Positions 38,101 to 50,500 of a stretch of 64,000 nt of DNA are shown here, piece by piece; within the stretch, counting starts at the first letter, position 1; each line of letters begins with the position of its first letter. Below the pieces are notes generated by a model, which did no database searches, was not told the DNA's origin, and was given only the letters and a program-made list of their open reading frames with translations. The translations under genes and the position numbers were made by a program. The DNA is taken from the NCBI RefSeq assembly GCF_036370855.1, contig NC_088099.1:23031501-23095500 (forward strand), given 5' to 3'. The stretch comes from Dromaius novaehollandiae. Lineage: Eukaryota; Chordata; Aves; Casuariiformes; Dromaiidae.

Positions 38101-39310
38101 AAATACATTAAGTAAAAAATTATATGGCCATATGAGTATGAATCATTGCCAATATTCAATCAAATACAGCAACAAGGATAATTTCCTCATCCCAATCTTA
38201 AAAACTTTTTTATGTAGCAATTACTTCTCGGGAACATTATAGCTTAACAGCAGGAAAACAGAACATAACGCCACATTACCAAGTGATGTTAGGTAAAACC
38301 ATTTCATTACAACTCTGTCTAGGGAAGAATGAAATAACATTAGGCTATGGAAAGAGAACCGTAGTTTTGGAACTACCCTATCAACCATTCTTGAAAATGT
38401 ATGACCAGTTTTGTTACAAGTTTAACCAAAGGAATAATGTTGTTAAAAACTTGGGACTCTTGCATTCAGATGCCTAATGAATGAGTCTCCATCACTGCAA
38501 GATACTAGCTGAAAAAAAAATAAACAAAAAAGAAATCCCATAATGTCCATTTTTACCATTACAAGCCCTCATGGAAAAGTCTTCTATTTAATCCCATGTT
38601 AGTTAGATACTGATTACAGTGTTCAAGTCTGCTGGTTTCTCTACCTTCAATTTAAAAATTGCTATTAGAGTCCGTACTGGTGCTTAAGTATTGGGATTTA
38701 TCTTAAGCTTACTAAATGGAAATTTACTGATTTCCTGTGCCATAAACGCTCTTTTTAAATGAGAAATTTGCTTCAATTCCATTGCATTGCATTTAGAGGG
38801 ATAGTAAATCATGCAGCTTAAATTTTCTCTTCTGAAACTCTTTCATATCTTTATTTACACTCTTTCCAAAAAGAGCAGGCAAAATATTTAAATCCATCTT
38901 TAGACTAAGAACACAGAGCTTCAGACTTGGAACTTTCTCTGTTTCTGTTGTACCCATTTGACCAGGAGAGGAAAAGAGATGCAGTACTTCACAGAGGCAG
39001 CTACACCTACTACTAGCTATTGATGGCATGGAATTTTTAATTCTCTTTAACTCAAAGATGATGCTGGATTTTAGACAGTGTAAAATGAGTACATGAGTTC
39101 AGGACAATCCAAGGTCCAGGAGCTGGGTTCTCTCGCTGACCTACATTAGCTGTAGAGTTGTGCCTGCTAAGTTTGGCAAAGCACCAGGAAATGAGACATC
39201 TCATCCTTTAGTTTCTTTCCAATAATACTTTGCACATACACACATGATGAAATGTTATCTGGAAGAATCACTCAGCACGCACAGCCTGAAAGCTGTGCAG
39301 GGCCTCCAAA

Positions 39311-39415
39311 CAGGACCGAATTTCTTTGGGGCAGAAACTGCATCTAACTGCACCTATTTGGAGTTTGCACATTAGCCAGCACAAGGCTGCGATTCCAGTC
39401 AGGGTCTCTCAACAT
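39311..39415 (+). repeat. Possible ancient amniote interspersed repeat
   Basis: TTTCTTTGGGGCAGAAACTG, then TTGCACATTAGCCAGCACAA followed by GGC...CAGTCAGGGTCTC resembles a widespread old reptile/bird repeat with the pattern TTGGGGCAGGAACTG...TAGCACAATGGGG. The match is degenerate and made from memory of the pattern. Confidence 0.3.
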
Positions 39416-41190
39416 CACTACGATTTCCCTACCCCTTTCTCTTTCTAGCCAGCACCACTTCCTATAGAAGACTTTCTCCATACTTTTGAAACAAGAGATA
39501 ACATCATGTTTAACAACATTATTCAGACTCAGTCAGCAGGTTTTCTGATCCATGCTGCCTACCACTCTCATTTTACAGGCCTTCTTCACTTCATGAATCT
39601 TGACACTGCTTGGGAAAGACTTTTTCTAAGAAGCCAACAGCCTCTTTGTAATAGAAGACAAAAGTAGCAGCAAATAGTAGCTGCATATCCTTTTTCTTCT
39701 GCTTTGTGAATTTGATGCTGCCTAAAAATCAAATGATTCCTGTACTTTCATGCATATAAGCCACACGTGAGGTGAAGTAAACCACCACGAAAAGTACTAC
39801 ACCTTGAAAAGAACGCTCAAACAACTGTAAACATGTCACTAAAAAAGGAAAGAGCAGCAAGAAGGGAACAAAAGCAGAGGAGGAATGGGGTTCCAGAATA
39901 AATTTCCCCTTATCTGAGAGAATGAATAACTCAGACTGTTGCTAAATCACTTAGCTGGCATTTTTCTCTCAGTTTTAAGCAGATAATGCATGGACAGATA
40001 GAAGAAAATATTGAAAATATATTTCATCACAGTTCAAGATGGAATATGGTTATATAATCTCCTTTTTGACTTACTACGGACCCTTACATAGACAAGACTA
40101 TACAAATGCAAAACTTAAAAAAAATCAAAACAAGTTATCATTTATTTCACAGAACAAAATCTGAAACTGCAAACCAAACTTTGCACACTTTTATGTGAGG
40201 AATTGAACTCACACATGACTTACATTTTACAAGATTTACAAAAATTAGGATTATAAATTCTGCATTTGGGAATTTAAGATTTCCAGAAATGGTAACTGAC
40301 CTAGCCCTTGGAGAAAGGAAATAAAATCAGCAGTAACTGATACAACTGATCAAGCCTTCTTCTTGACTTCCAGGACACACCTCACAAGCTATGATACTTA
40401 TTGAGAGGGTACAGGTGAGCAGTTACATGTGATCACCCTAAGAGCCATCCAGTGCTCCCGTAAACCTTCAGGATATGTATAGGTAATCCTCCTCCCCCTC
40501 CTCAGTCACTGTTGTCCTGATACAGCAGGAGGTTTTGCCTTGCCCTCATCTGTACCACCTCTCCCAGACAAGCCCACTTGTGGCCAGTCAGAACTGGCCA
40601 TTCCAGAGGCCTGACCCCAAATTTCATCTACTTAAATCCTAGAATAGATATGCTACGAGAACTGAATACTTACTTTTCTGTGTGTGTGAAATTATGGGAA
40701 CTGAAGTTACATAATACAAGGATTTCTTTTTCCACATGGTTCAAAGAGAATGTGTTTTAAATATAGGCCTGTCATCTAGCAACTACAACACCCCTGTAGC
40801 TAAGACAGAATACTTGAGAGCTGGTAGAATTACAGAGGTGTTTGCCAAATAGCTGGAGAATCTGTGCATTAGCATGGTTTAAAATAAATCTGGGGCAGAA
40901 ACTTCAAATCTTGGAGGCATGTCTCTTTGTAAGATCTATCTTACATTTTATTTCCTATATTGTATCCATTTCTATTGTTCCATTTAATAATTAGTCAGTA
41001 TTATCTCTTTCCTTAAGACCTACACTCATTAGTGTGGGTCTTCAGATCATAAGATCTGAAATCTTACATAATATAGAATGGTTAAGAAATAAAGTAACTG
41101 CTGTATGTAACACTATCCACACACTGAAAAATGACTACTACAGTACTTGCACATGAGAAAATAGCTTTGGCTTAATTCTAGTTGCATAAT

Positions 41191-41260
41191 TTTATTAAAA
41201 CAAGGCACAGTTTATTACATTACATTTTACATTACATATTACATTAAATTTTATTTTATT
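41191..41260 (-). terminator. Gene B polyadenylation signals within an ATTAC-like repeat
   Basis: Four AATAAA hexamers on the minus strand, at 41260-41255, 41255-41250, 41216-41211 and 41196-41191, begin three bases after the stop codon. The first three lie in or beside a TTACAT-type simple repeat. The last two are the more plausible working signals by distance. Confidence 0.55.
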
Positions 41261-41268
41261 ACATTAGA
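41212..41268. repeat. ATTAC/TTACAT simple repeat
   Basis: The plus strand reads TATTACATTACATTTTACAT and variants up to ATTACATTAG. It overlaps the last codon and stop of gene B and fills the start of its 3' UTR. Confidence 0.75.
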
Positions 41269-41514
41269 GTGTTGCATGTTCATTCCGTTCTATGTTGGTC
41301 ATAAGATCCTTTGTGTCACTAGTTCCAGGAACTGCATCACTATTAAAATACAAATTGTTCTCAAAGCTGTCATTTGTTGACAAGCGATTCTTTCTTCTTT
41401 TGTAGAAGAGATAGCCTGCAAGGCCAGTTCCTACTAGGATGAGGATCACAACAATAACTACAACTCCTGTTTTACTATGGTTTAGAGTAAGAGCCTTCTC
41501 GTCCTTTGTCATTG
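41264..41514 (-). CDS. MRC1: Gene B exon 30: membrane helix and cytoplasmic tail
   Basis: 251 nt including TAA at 41266-41264. GVVVIVVILILVGTGLAGYL forms the helix, then YKRRKNR. The tail has SFENNLYFNSD, the family endocytic signal with the Tyr-Phe pair kept, and ends MTNIERNEHATL. Acceptor TTTTCAG. Confidence 0.93.
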
Positions 41515-44500
41515 CTGAAAACAAACACAAAGAAATTAAGACATACTTCTTATCTGATTACTGGAAGCAATTCCTTTAGAAAGCACTATTTTTAAGTAAA
41601 TATGTTCCATTTGCTTCAAATAATGAGTGACAAAGGTAGTAACATAAAATTAATTGATTTTAAAAGGTTAACACTACATGTAATGTCACAAAACTTTCTC
41701 TAAAACATCTGCATTTGAACACTGAATAGAGTACATTATATTCTACTAGGAAATAACATGTTTGTAGGAAATAGATGTGGCATTTAGGTATATCTGAAAA
41801 TTTAATATATATAATACAAAATATGATGCATTGTTTTTATGACCTTACATGGGATTACTTTCATCTACTTGAAAGAAAATATTCTTACCCTTTGTAGGCA
41901 TTTCAGCTGGTGGCATTTCAGCTGCTGGCGGTATTTCAGCTGCTGGTATTCAAACATATTGCAAAAGAATTATGTTATTATTATATTCTTGTTATTTATA
42001 TATTATAATAATAATGTTCTTTGGGCATAATAAAAATTATATTCAGAGAAATATACAGTTATAGATACCACTAAATACTGAAAACACCTTGGTTTAGTCC
42101 ATACAAAGCTAAATACACCTATTAAGTGGCATAGCACAATGGTCCTTATACTACTAGATATGTACATAAGCTAGCAGATGCCATAAATCCAAGAGAGAAA
42201 AAGAACCATCAATGAACTCCAAGGAGACAGACCCCACACCAGTGTAAAGCCACAAGAAAGTCTACAGAGTATCTTGCAGGACAGAGATCTTCAAACATAA
42301 TCCTGATGATAATTACAAATTCTTGCGGTAGCTGGTATTCTATATAATCACAGTGAGTGTAAATACATTGGGTTTGCTAAGGAGCCTTAATAGCCCTCCC
42401 TACACAGGCAATCGAATTCAGTCCTGAACATCAAAGTGCCTTACTAGAGATCATATCCAAACTAAAATGTTTGCAGCTCATTTAAGATTTAAGATCTGGA
42501 CCATGAAATCAGGCTTGCTGGGGCTATCATTTCAGATGAAAATCTGCATTTTGCTGTGTGGACATAAATTGGTCAATACTAAATCCTGAACAAAGGAATC
42601 ATCTTTCATTTTGATGAAGGTGAGCTCAGAAAATGAAATAATTTTACCAGCTCCCCCAACTTACACTGCCTGACTCCATTAATGATCCAATAATCCTTGC
42701 TTCTGTCAGTCCTGCTAGTGTTACATTTAGAGACAAGTATTACTCTATTTCTAGCTCTTCAAAGTAAAATGAAAAACGCTTCTCTGGATGCTTCCAAAAC
42801 CTTTTATCAAGATAAGTATCCGTTAATGCTGTTGACAATAAAAAGCAGCTTATTACTTGTTTGCATTACACCAGTACGGAAATCCATGGGAAATACGGAA
42901 ACTAGGAGCTTTCTGTGTTTACAAACTTCTGAAGTGCCTGCTGGAGGCATTCCACGTTCTATAATAATGCTACTTTACGTCCAAAAGCACCCTGCAAAAA
43001 CAATCTCACAAATGTAACAAGCAATAGAAGGAAATAATTTATATTATGCAAATTCTGAAAACAATCTTCTGGCTGCATTGCTTAATTTGACAGGAAAATT
43101 TCTGGAATACGGAGACATTTCCTTGCTTCTCATAGAAAGTGTTAACTGCCAGGGCTTAGTATAGCACTGATCATGGTTATCATGTACTGTTGTTTTTTGC
43201 TAAAAGATGACTATATACTAAGCCCATCTATATGCTGGACAAGCACTATATTTACAGATACCATTCCTGAAAACTGAGTGTGAGGAGCCTTGACCATGAT
43301 ATTCCCAGCCAGTATTTGTAGCACAATCAACAAGCACCTACTGAACTGTAGAACAGTTCTTTTGAGTACCTTCATTTATGAAAAAAGTCAGATTATTTAT
43401 GGAAGAGACCTGTCACAGAATTTCAAATCATTAAGGTAAAAATCACGCGAACAAGTGGAGTAGAAAGTAGCATCTATTTTACAGGAAGACTTCACTCCCA
43501 GCTTTGAGTTTTGCAGCCTCCTCCAAAAGGAGCAAACGTAACAAGCACAACTGCAACTAAATAAGATGGCCGTTTATTGCAACACTTCTTACATGTATCT
43601 ATGACTATTTCTGGTAGAAAATGGAAAATAAATGTCATTTGCATTTTTCAATCACAAAGTAAAAGGACAGAGAAGTAGACTCTGAATGGATAGTTATGTC
43701 TGACAATTCTGCAGTATTTCCTGTGCAAAGTACAGTCATGATTACAAGCATCTGAGTGAGTCAGGATAATTTTGCACTTGAGAGCAGATTTCCAGAAAGG
43801 ATAGCAGAATTTCTCCCAGTTCCAACCAGGCCTAATTCAGCTATTAAATGTATTTCACTCTTCTCAGTAAACGTTAGTAGGAGATTTTTGATATTGCAAT
43901 GCAAGCTGGAAGAAACGCTTAGGATGACTTTTAGAAGCATGTATGCACTAGATGTACTTGCTGCCAAATTTGCACATTCAATTATTTCAGGACACTTCTG
44001 TTTAGTACATTCAAATTATGCTATTTGTTTTGCTTTTCATTTATTCATCTTCTCAAAACTGGACAACAAAGAGACAAAACGTCCAAAAGGGTTCATTAAT
44101 TCACAATCCATAAATATTTAATTCACAGAAGCGCTACTGCACACTCAGGAAGTGCACACACGTGAGCCTGCCAGAGCGAAATACACAAAGGGGATTCCCT
44201 GGATTTAGCAGAGGACATTCCCTGAGTAACACATTTTTAAAGAGATGAGACTAACTCACGTGTGCAAAACACAGTACGAACACTGTGATTACTGAAAAAG
44301 TATTGATACAGGACAGGCAAGTCTGTCAAGTGTATACACTAGGTACTGTTACAGATACTTTTCAAATCGTTGTGAGGGACATCCATTTCTTGAGCACAGG
44401 CCAGAACTACCACTTTCTGACAGAGTGATTCTTTCTTCTTCTTGGCATGCAGACGTGCATCCCTTCCCATTTATAAAACCACAAAATACCCATCTCAAAC

Positions 44501-47500
44501 GCACTGTGTATGACCACTATCTCTTAATATTAAGCATACAAGAAGCAGTCTTTCTCCATACATAAAATAAATTGATAAACGTAGCACTTACTTTTTGGTT
44601 TTTTACAAACATAGCCTTTATAGGAACTGCAATAAATATTATTCCAGTACCCAGAGTTTGCGTACATTTCAACACAGTGCTCACTTTGTTGAGGTGAAGG
44701 TTCTCCTACATTCCAGTTGACAAAATTCACTGCAGTGTTGTCTAGCCACAACCATTCTCCTAATTGGAAAAACATTGAATATGGTAAAACAAGATAGTGT
44801 TCATTTTCCTGTTGACAGCTGCTCTGCTTTTATTGCCTTCCCAAGGAATTTACTTGTGGCCACTTTTGTGGCCATTAGACTATTTGGATTTTTGGTCTGA
44901 CACACTGTGGCTGCCCTTAAGTTTTTATGCCAATGACGTAACATCAATTTTTGGAAAACAGCAGGCCAATCTGGCTTGTAAAATTACTAAGGAGAGAAAG
45001 TTTAAAGAAGTATTGCCCACATAACCTTCTGCATTATTTAGTCAATAACAGAAATGATTGATGCCAACACATAATTTATCGTCAACAGAATGCTCCGTAT
45101 TTAAGTAATTTGTAAGGGGGTGGGGGTTATTGCTCTTTTAAAATTCCCCCTTAAGTCTTTCTAATTACCTTTATCTTTCAGTTTCTGCTCCTTCCCACTG
45201 ACCTTACATACTTTGGTTTTCAATTCTGAAGATCTGCTTCAGAAATTTTGTGATCACTGCTGTTTAACTATGCTGGGACTTTCTGTCTCTTTCTTCCTGT
45301 TCCTTTTTTTTTCCTTTCTTTTAATAGTGTTATCTATTTAGAATAAATGTGCCTCTTGTGACTCTTAAGTTGTACTCAGACAAGAAAATTCTTAGACTGA
45401 AAGTTGTTTTGTTTTCTTACAAGGTGACCCATATTTTAACTTGTTTATTTTTTTAATACCTGTCCCCATTTGTGTCAGCGCATGACATTTTGATACTTTT
45501 TCAAAGATATAAAATTTAGTTATGCTGAAATCATGAGAATCATTATCTAATGACACAACGGCATCTACTTGTTGAATCAACTTCATGTTGATTATTACTA
45601 TAAAAATTGTATTGTTCTTCACCTGCTCTAGAACTCATTTTAGAAACCATTTTTACGTGTCAGTTAACCATGAGTAAACCTCAGCTTTTCTTGATATGTA
45701 TTATGTTTATAAATCATTTGTCTATTCAAATTCTTTTCTCCTATATTGAAGACCTTTCCTTTTCTTTCTTTCTTTTCCCAAGATTCAAGTAAATTAATTG
45801 AATATTTGTCTTCTCCTCAACTGGATTTGCCATTGCAGTGGTTGAGTGGACAGTGGTAGGAGAAATCTTTGAAAACTCCAGAAAATTGACCTAAGTCCTC
45901 TGAACTCTTTTGCAGCCCTGCCTCTGACATTGTTAAACTGGAGTTTTTAGTCTGAGCAGCACAACCTGAAGTAGCCATTAGGTCTATTAAGACAGAAATA
46001 ACTATTTAACTGAATATTGATTTTATTGATGAATAAGCAATAATCAGTAAAGTGACATTTAATTAAATAAGCCTGTTGCCTGTTCTCTCTTCCCTTCCCT
46101 TCCTCACAAAGAGGCAGAAAATAGAAAAAGCTATGAAGCATTATTCCAAAGACATGAACTCCAGCTTCAAAGTGAGTTTGTTCTGAGGGGCAGCTGAAGC
46201 TAAGGATAGGCGATTAGTCATTCAGGATGGTGAATCCAAAGACTAGATGTAATGTTAATCACATTATTCTCTAGTATAAAAATTAGAGTATCATCTCAGT
46301 GAAAAGCACATCAATCCAGTGGCCTCTCCAGATCTGAGAAGAACTATTTGACCTTGGCTTTTCTAAACTACCAACATGATCCAGTCTGTATTCTGCTATA
46401 GGTACCCTGTGCCTTACTGCATCCTGAATTCCTTCCTTGAACTTGCTGGGCCTGGTCTTTCTTTTATGTATCACCGGTTATTGCTTGATTACTATTGAAT
46501 TACAGCTTCTCCCATGATGAGACTATATTACCTTTCCTAATTTCACTTTTATGTATTACCAAGTACCACATAAAATTTTCAACACCCAAGTCAAACACTT
46601 TGTGATGATTCTTCACCAAAAAAAAGATGTTTTACAAAAAGTAAAGAATTTACCATCTACATTTCTGTACATTCCTGTCCAAAAAGTTGATGTTTTCCCT
46701 TCAAGTGGTTCAATAGTGTATGCCAGGAAGTTGGCTTCAGCGGAGTCTTCAACTGACACCAAAGAGGCCCCTGCAAAACATAAGGAAAAGAAAATGTCTT
46801 AGGGACACAAGTTTCATGGCAAATATGCAAAACAAAAACTTTGGATAATTTCTTATGAAGGGCTCTTGCACACATTTCTCAGAATTTCCATCACAGTGCA
46901 CTAGCATTTTGTTTCCTCATCCACTAGAAAATAGCAACACAACTGAACAGTGACTCAAGGCAAAATACAACAGGCGAATATATGATCCGGTATAAGCTTC
47001 TACTGATGTATTATTAATGAAAAACAAACAAACAAAACATCTACAATTTTTAAATAAAATGCACCATAACTTCAATCTGTGCACAATGTAACTTCATACA
47101 TTAATGATTAAATGTTTTCTGAGCCTTTGCATAACTCACCTATAGCATAATCTGCTGACTTTCTGGGGTACAGCCATAAGCATAACTCTTTAACCAGGTT
47201 TACTTTCACACATTTTCTTTGTAGTCAACAGAGAAAGATTTTCCACAGCATGATTCACAGCACCTAAATTAGGTTCTTGCTCTCAATCACCTTCTAAAAG
47301 AATCTCTTTCTGCCCTGGTGATGGAGGAAGTGCATGGAATTTAGCTCCACTCAGAGAAAACTGGAAAAAGGTTGTCATGAAGCCTGAGTTTTTACTGTGA
47401 GACAACATTTGCACTGTTCTTCCCTGCCTTCTGTATTTATCATCTTGGTCATCTGTTGCCCAGTTAGTACGTCATCCACCTGCAACACCAGGCATTCTTC

Positions 47501-50500
47501 CATAATGATTTATTCTAGCAAGGTCAAGAAGTTGCAGCACGGGGCCTGTAACGTGCCAGCAGAGCAAATGAGACTTTGTATAGAGCATTATTAAACATTT
47601 GATAAAGTGCATCTTCTGTTCTCTTTCAGTGTGGGGTTGGAATCCAGTCAACTGATATGTAGCAATACATACACCTGGCATTTGACTGTTTTGATTAGGC
47701 TGTTGAATTTTTGAAAGTGTTTTTCTTCAGGTAAGGAAGACATAGTTACAGAGAGTGAAAAAAGAGAAGTCGTTTGGATTACTACTGAGCTAGTACTAAA
47801 TTCTACTCTGGTTCAGAATTCCACTATAGGTGAGATACAATTAGAAAATGCCTAACTACAAACGGAAAACTCAGAGTGCAAGTAGGGACAGCAGAATCTA
47901 ACAGAGCATGGCATGTTCCTCTTTTTTGCAGTAGTCTTTATGTTTTTCTAATTTTTCCTCTTTTGCTGAATAGTGTCAGATGTTTGGTTTTCATCAAAGA
48001 CTAAGGGTAACATTGAAGGGGAAGTCAGTGCTGTGAAGTCTGTGTATAATCCCCTGCAACTTTTAAATTGCACATAACGCCAGTCTTTTACCACACAGGC
48101 TGAAACAAACGGTCAGTCCCTTTATTCAGGAATTTTAGTCTAACACAAAAAAGCAATTCTGATGTAACTACAAATTCCAACAAAGATGTAGGGCAGCTGG
48201 GGAGTAAGCTGAGCCACCTGCTATCACAGGCAATATCATCACTCAATTCCTCTCAAACTTCACCTTAAAACTCTTTCATTTATTTGCCCCACTCTTCTTA
48301 TTCAAAGGCTGTTCCAGAAACTTAGCCCTCTGAGGACAAAGAAAGTGTTAATTTCTAGCATAAGCTTGTTCAAAATCATAATCATAACACTTAAAGCAGC
48401 GAACAAATTTTCCTGGTATATGCACAGCTGCCAAGATCTTTTTGAGTATGCAGAAGTAAGAACAAACATTGCCGCTTCCAAAGACTAAGCATCTGTCATG
48501 CCAATGAAAGAACTCAGAAGACCCATGGAATTCGGTCACACTGTGACAACTCTCATAGTCTTAAAGACTGAACTATAGCAAGAGAGTTGTATTTCTGAGA
48601 CATTTCTGTATTTAAAAGTAAACAAACAAGAATTCCTATCCAAATGTTATGCAAATCTTAATGTGGAGGATATAGTAAGAGTTAAAGAACATATAGCAAA
48701 ACTTGAACATTCCCTCAGAAATACTAAAAGCTCTCCAAGTGGCAATGTACTAGCTCAAGAGAACCCAGGAATGAACCTGACTGCTGGCAGAAAAGGCGGG
48801 TTTTGGTGGTAGATTTACAGTCAGTGGAGATAAAATCAAGACAGTCAGTGGAGTTTAGGGTGCAATTCACCTGACCAAATGTCAGTGTATATTTCTGCTG
48901 AAGATGAATCAGCAGTCAGCTCCACTGACAGCACGAACAAGGTCTCTGTGCACTCTAATGGGAACTTAGATACTTAGGTTGCATATAGCCACCTACACTG
49001 TAGATACAAAGTTTGGCAAGAAGAATCTTACTTTGCTTGCCCAGAGAACTAAGTGGCAAGAATGAAACAACAGCCCTAGTTTATTAATATATTATCCATC
49101 TCAGACAGCTGTGACTTCTTCATTTCAGTGGCATAAAACTGGAATAACCGAGAAGCAAATCAGATCAGGAATGCAAATGATATGGAATGCCATTAAAACT
49201 GCTGTGGATGGGGTTGACTACCTCCTATCAGAGTCAAAGGATAAAGGTTCCACTTCTGTTATCTCCATTCCAGACCACACAGCTCTTCCAATGCCTGGCC
49301 CCACACCCATGAAAGAGTTAGTGTGTGCCACTGGTAGACAGCTATTCTCCATCTCTTCCAAAATTAAGGCAGCATTTGGATGCAACTGTCCTATGGAACA
49401 CCCCTTGGACCACCCTTGAAATCACAAAAATACATAGCACATGTTCAGTTTTTCACAGATAGGAAGAACAGGTCAGGAAGATGTGGTCTTTGATTAAGGA
49501 GGATACTCACCTAGTCGGAGACATTCTAAAGAAGCTTGGGCCCAGTTTCTTGTAGATGAAGATTCAATGTAGTAACAATGACCTCGGAAAGGGACCCAAG
49601 ACTTGTGACCTTCTGATTCAGGGCACTTTCCTGGAAGTTGGGGGGGTTCAGTGGGAGCTTGAACTGGTTTTAAAAAATAGAAAAGGCACAGTTTAAAGAC
49701 ACAACTCCTTATACATTCTGTTATCATGAATAGGTTATTCTCACTGAACATTGGAAAACTCACTTGAAATAAGTCTTAAACAAAATGTAATCTTCCCATA
49801 CTATAACTTGCTATACTATGCACTGCTTACTATAACACAATAATGGAAAAAAGTCTGAAACCGGTGAACAAAAAATGCTGCAGCTGTGTCTCCCACTCAA
49901 TAAATCTAACTCAGCAAGGAACCCAAGCATTCTTTTTTCTTCAAACACATTAAGTTCAGATCAACTCTCCACTCACAATTGTATATTCACAGCTGAGTGT
50001 CGTACTGAGTGAGTGCTTTTACTGAATTAGAGCCTAAACTTGGTCATATAGGTTGTAACCTAATACCGCTGAATGCAGAAATGAATATCAAACAATAATA
50101 ACAGAAGTTTCAGATCAAAGCAGTAGAGTATGTGGCCTGAAGGAGTATCTTTAGACATTTATATACTACCTATAGTTTGCTATATAGTTATAACAGGAAA
50201 ACCCGGAAAGCTGTTATGAGAAAACACTCTTTGTAACTCCTTATGGCTTGGTCACTCAGCTCTCCCCCTTTCAACACCACACCCAGAGTGACTGTTACCT
50301 AGCCATTCATTACCTTTTGATTCTTGCAGGGTTTTATATTACCTGCTTAATCAGTATCGGAATAAAATAACATTTACTCAGTATCACAATAAATATCAAA
50401 ATAATGCAAGTCTGAGCTTGACAAAATCTATCTAACATTATTAATGTAAAGTGATGGGTATTCATAGTCACAATAGCTTTGTTAATATGTGTTAGCCCTC

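Larger units (their letters stand above)
35167..41263. other. Intergenic region between gene B and gene A
   Basis: About 6.1 kb. It must contain the promoter and 5' UTR of gene A (right of 35166) and the 3' UTR of gene B. I see no further gene, no complete mobile element and no RNA gene. Open frames here are short and without recognisable motifs. No TATA box stands out just upstream of the gene A start. A purine-rich stretch on the minus strand (GAGGTGAAGGAGAGAAGGGA, about 35179-35199) and AAGGAAG at about 35429-35435 could be ETS/PU.1-type sites, as expected for a myeloid gene, but this is only inference. Confidence 0.7.

Noticed and set aside
35167-41263. A pseudogene or third receptor copy between the two genes
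   Set aside because: I found no CTLD motif (WIGL, NW..GEP, paired cysteines) on either strand in this interval.
43756-44121. 121-codon plus-strand frame in intron 28 of gene B
   Set aside because: No motif, no signal peptide logic and unusual composition; consistent with chance in AT-rich intron.
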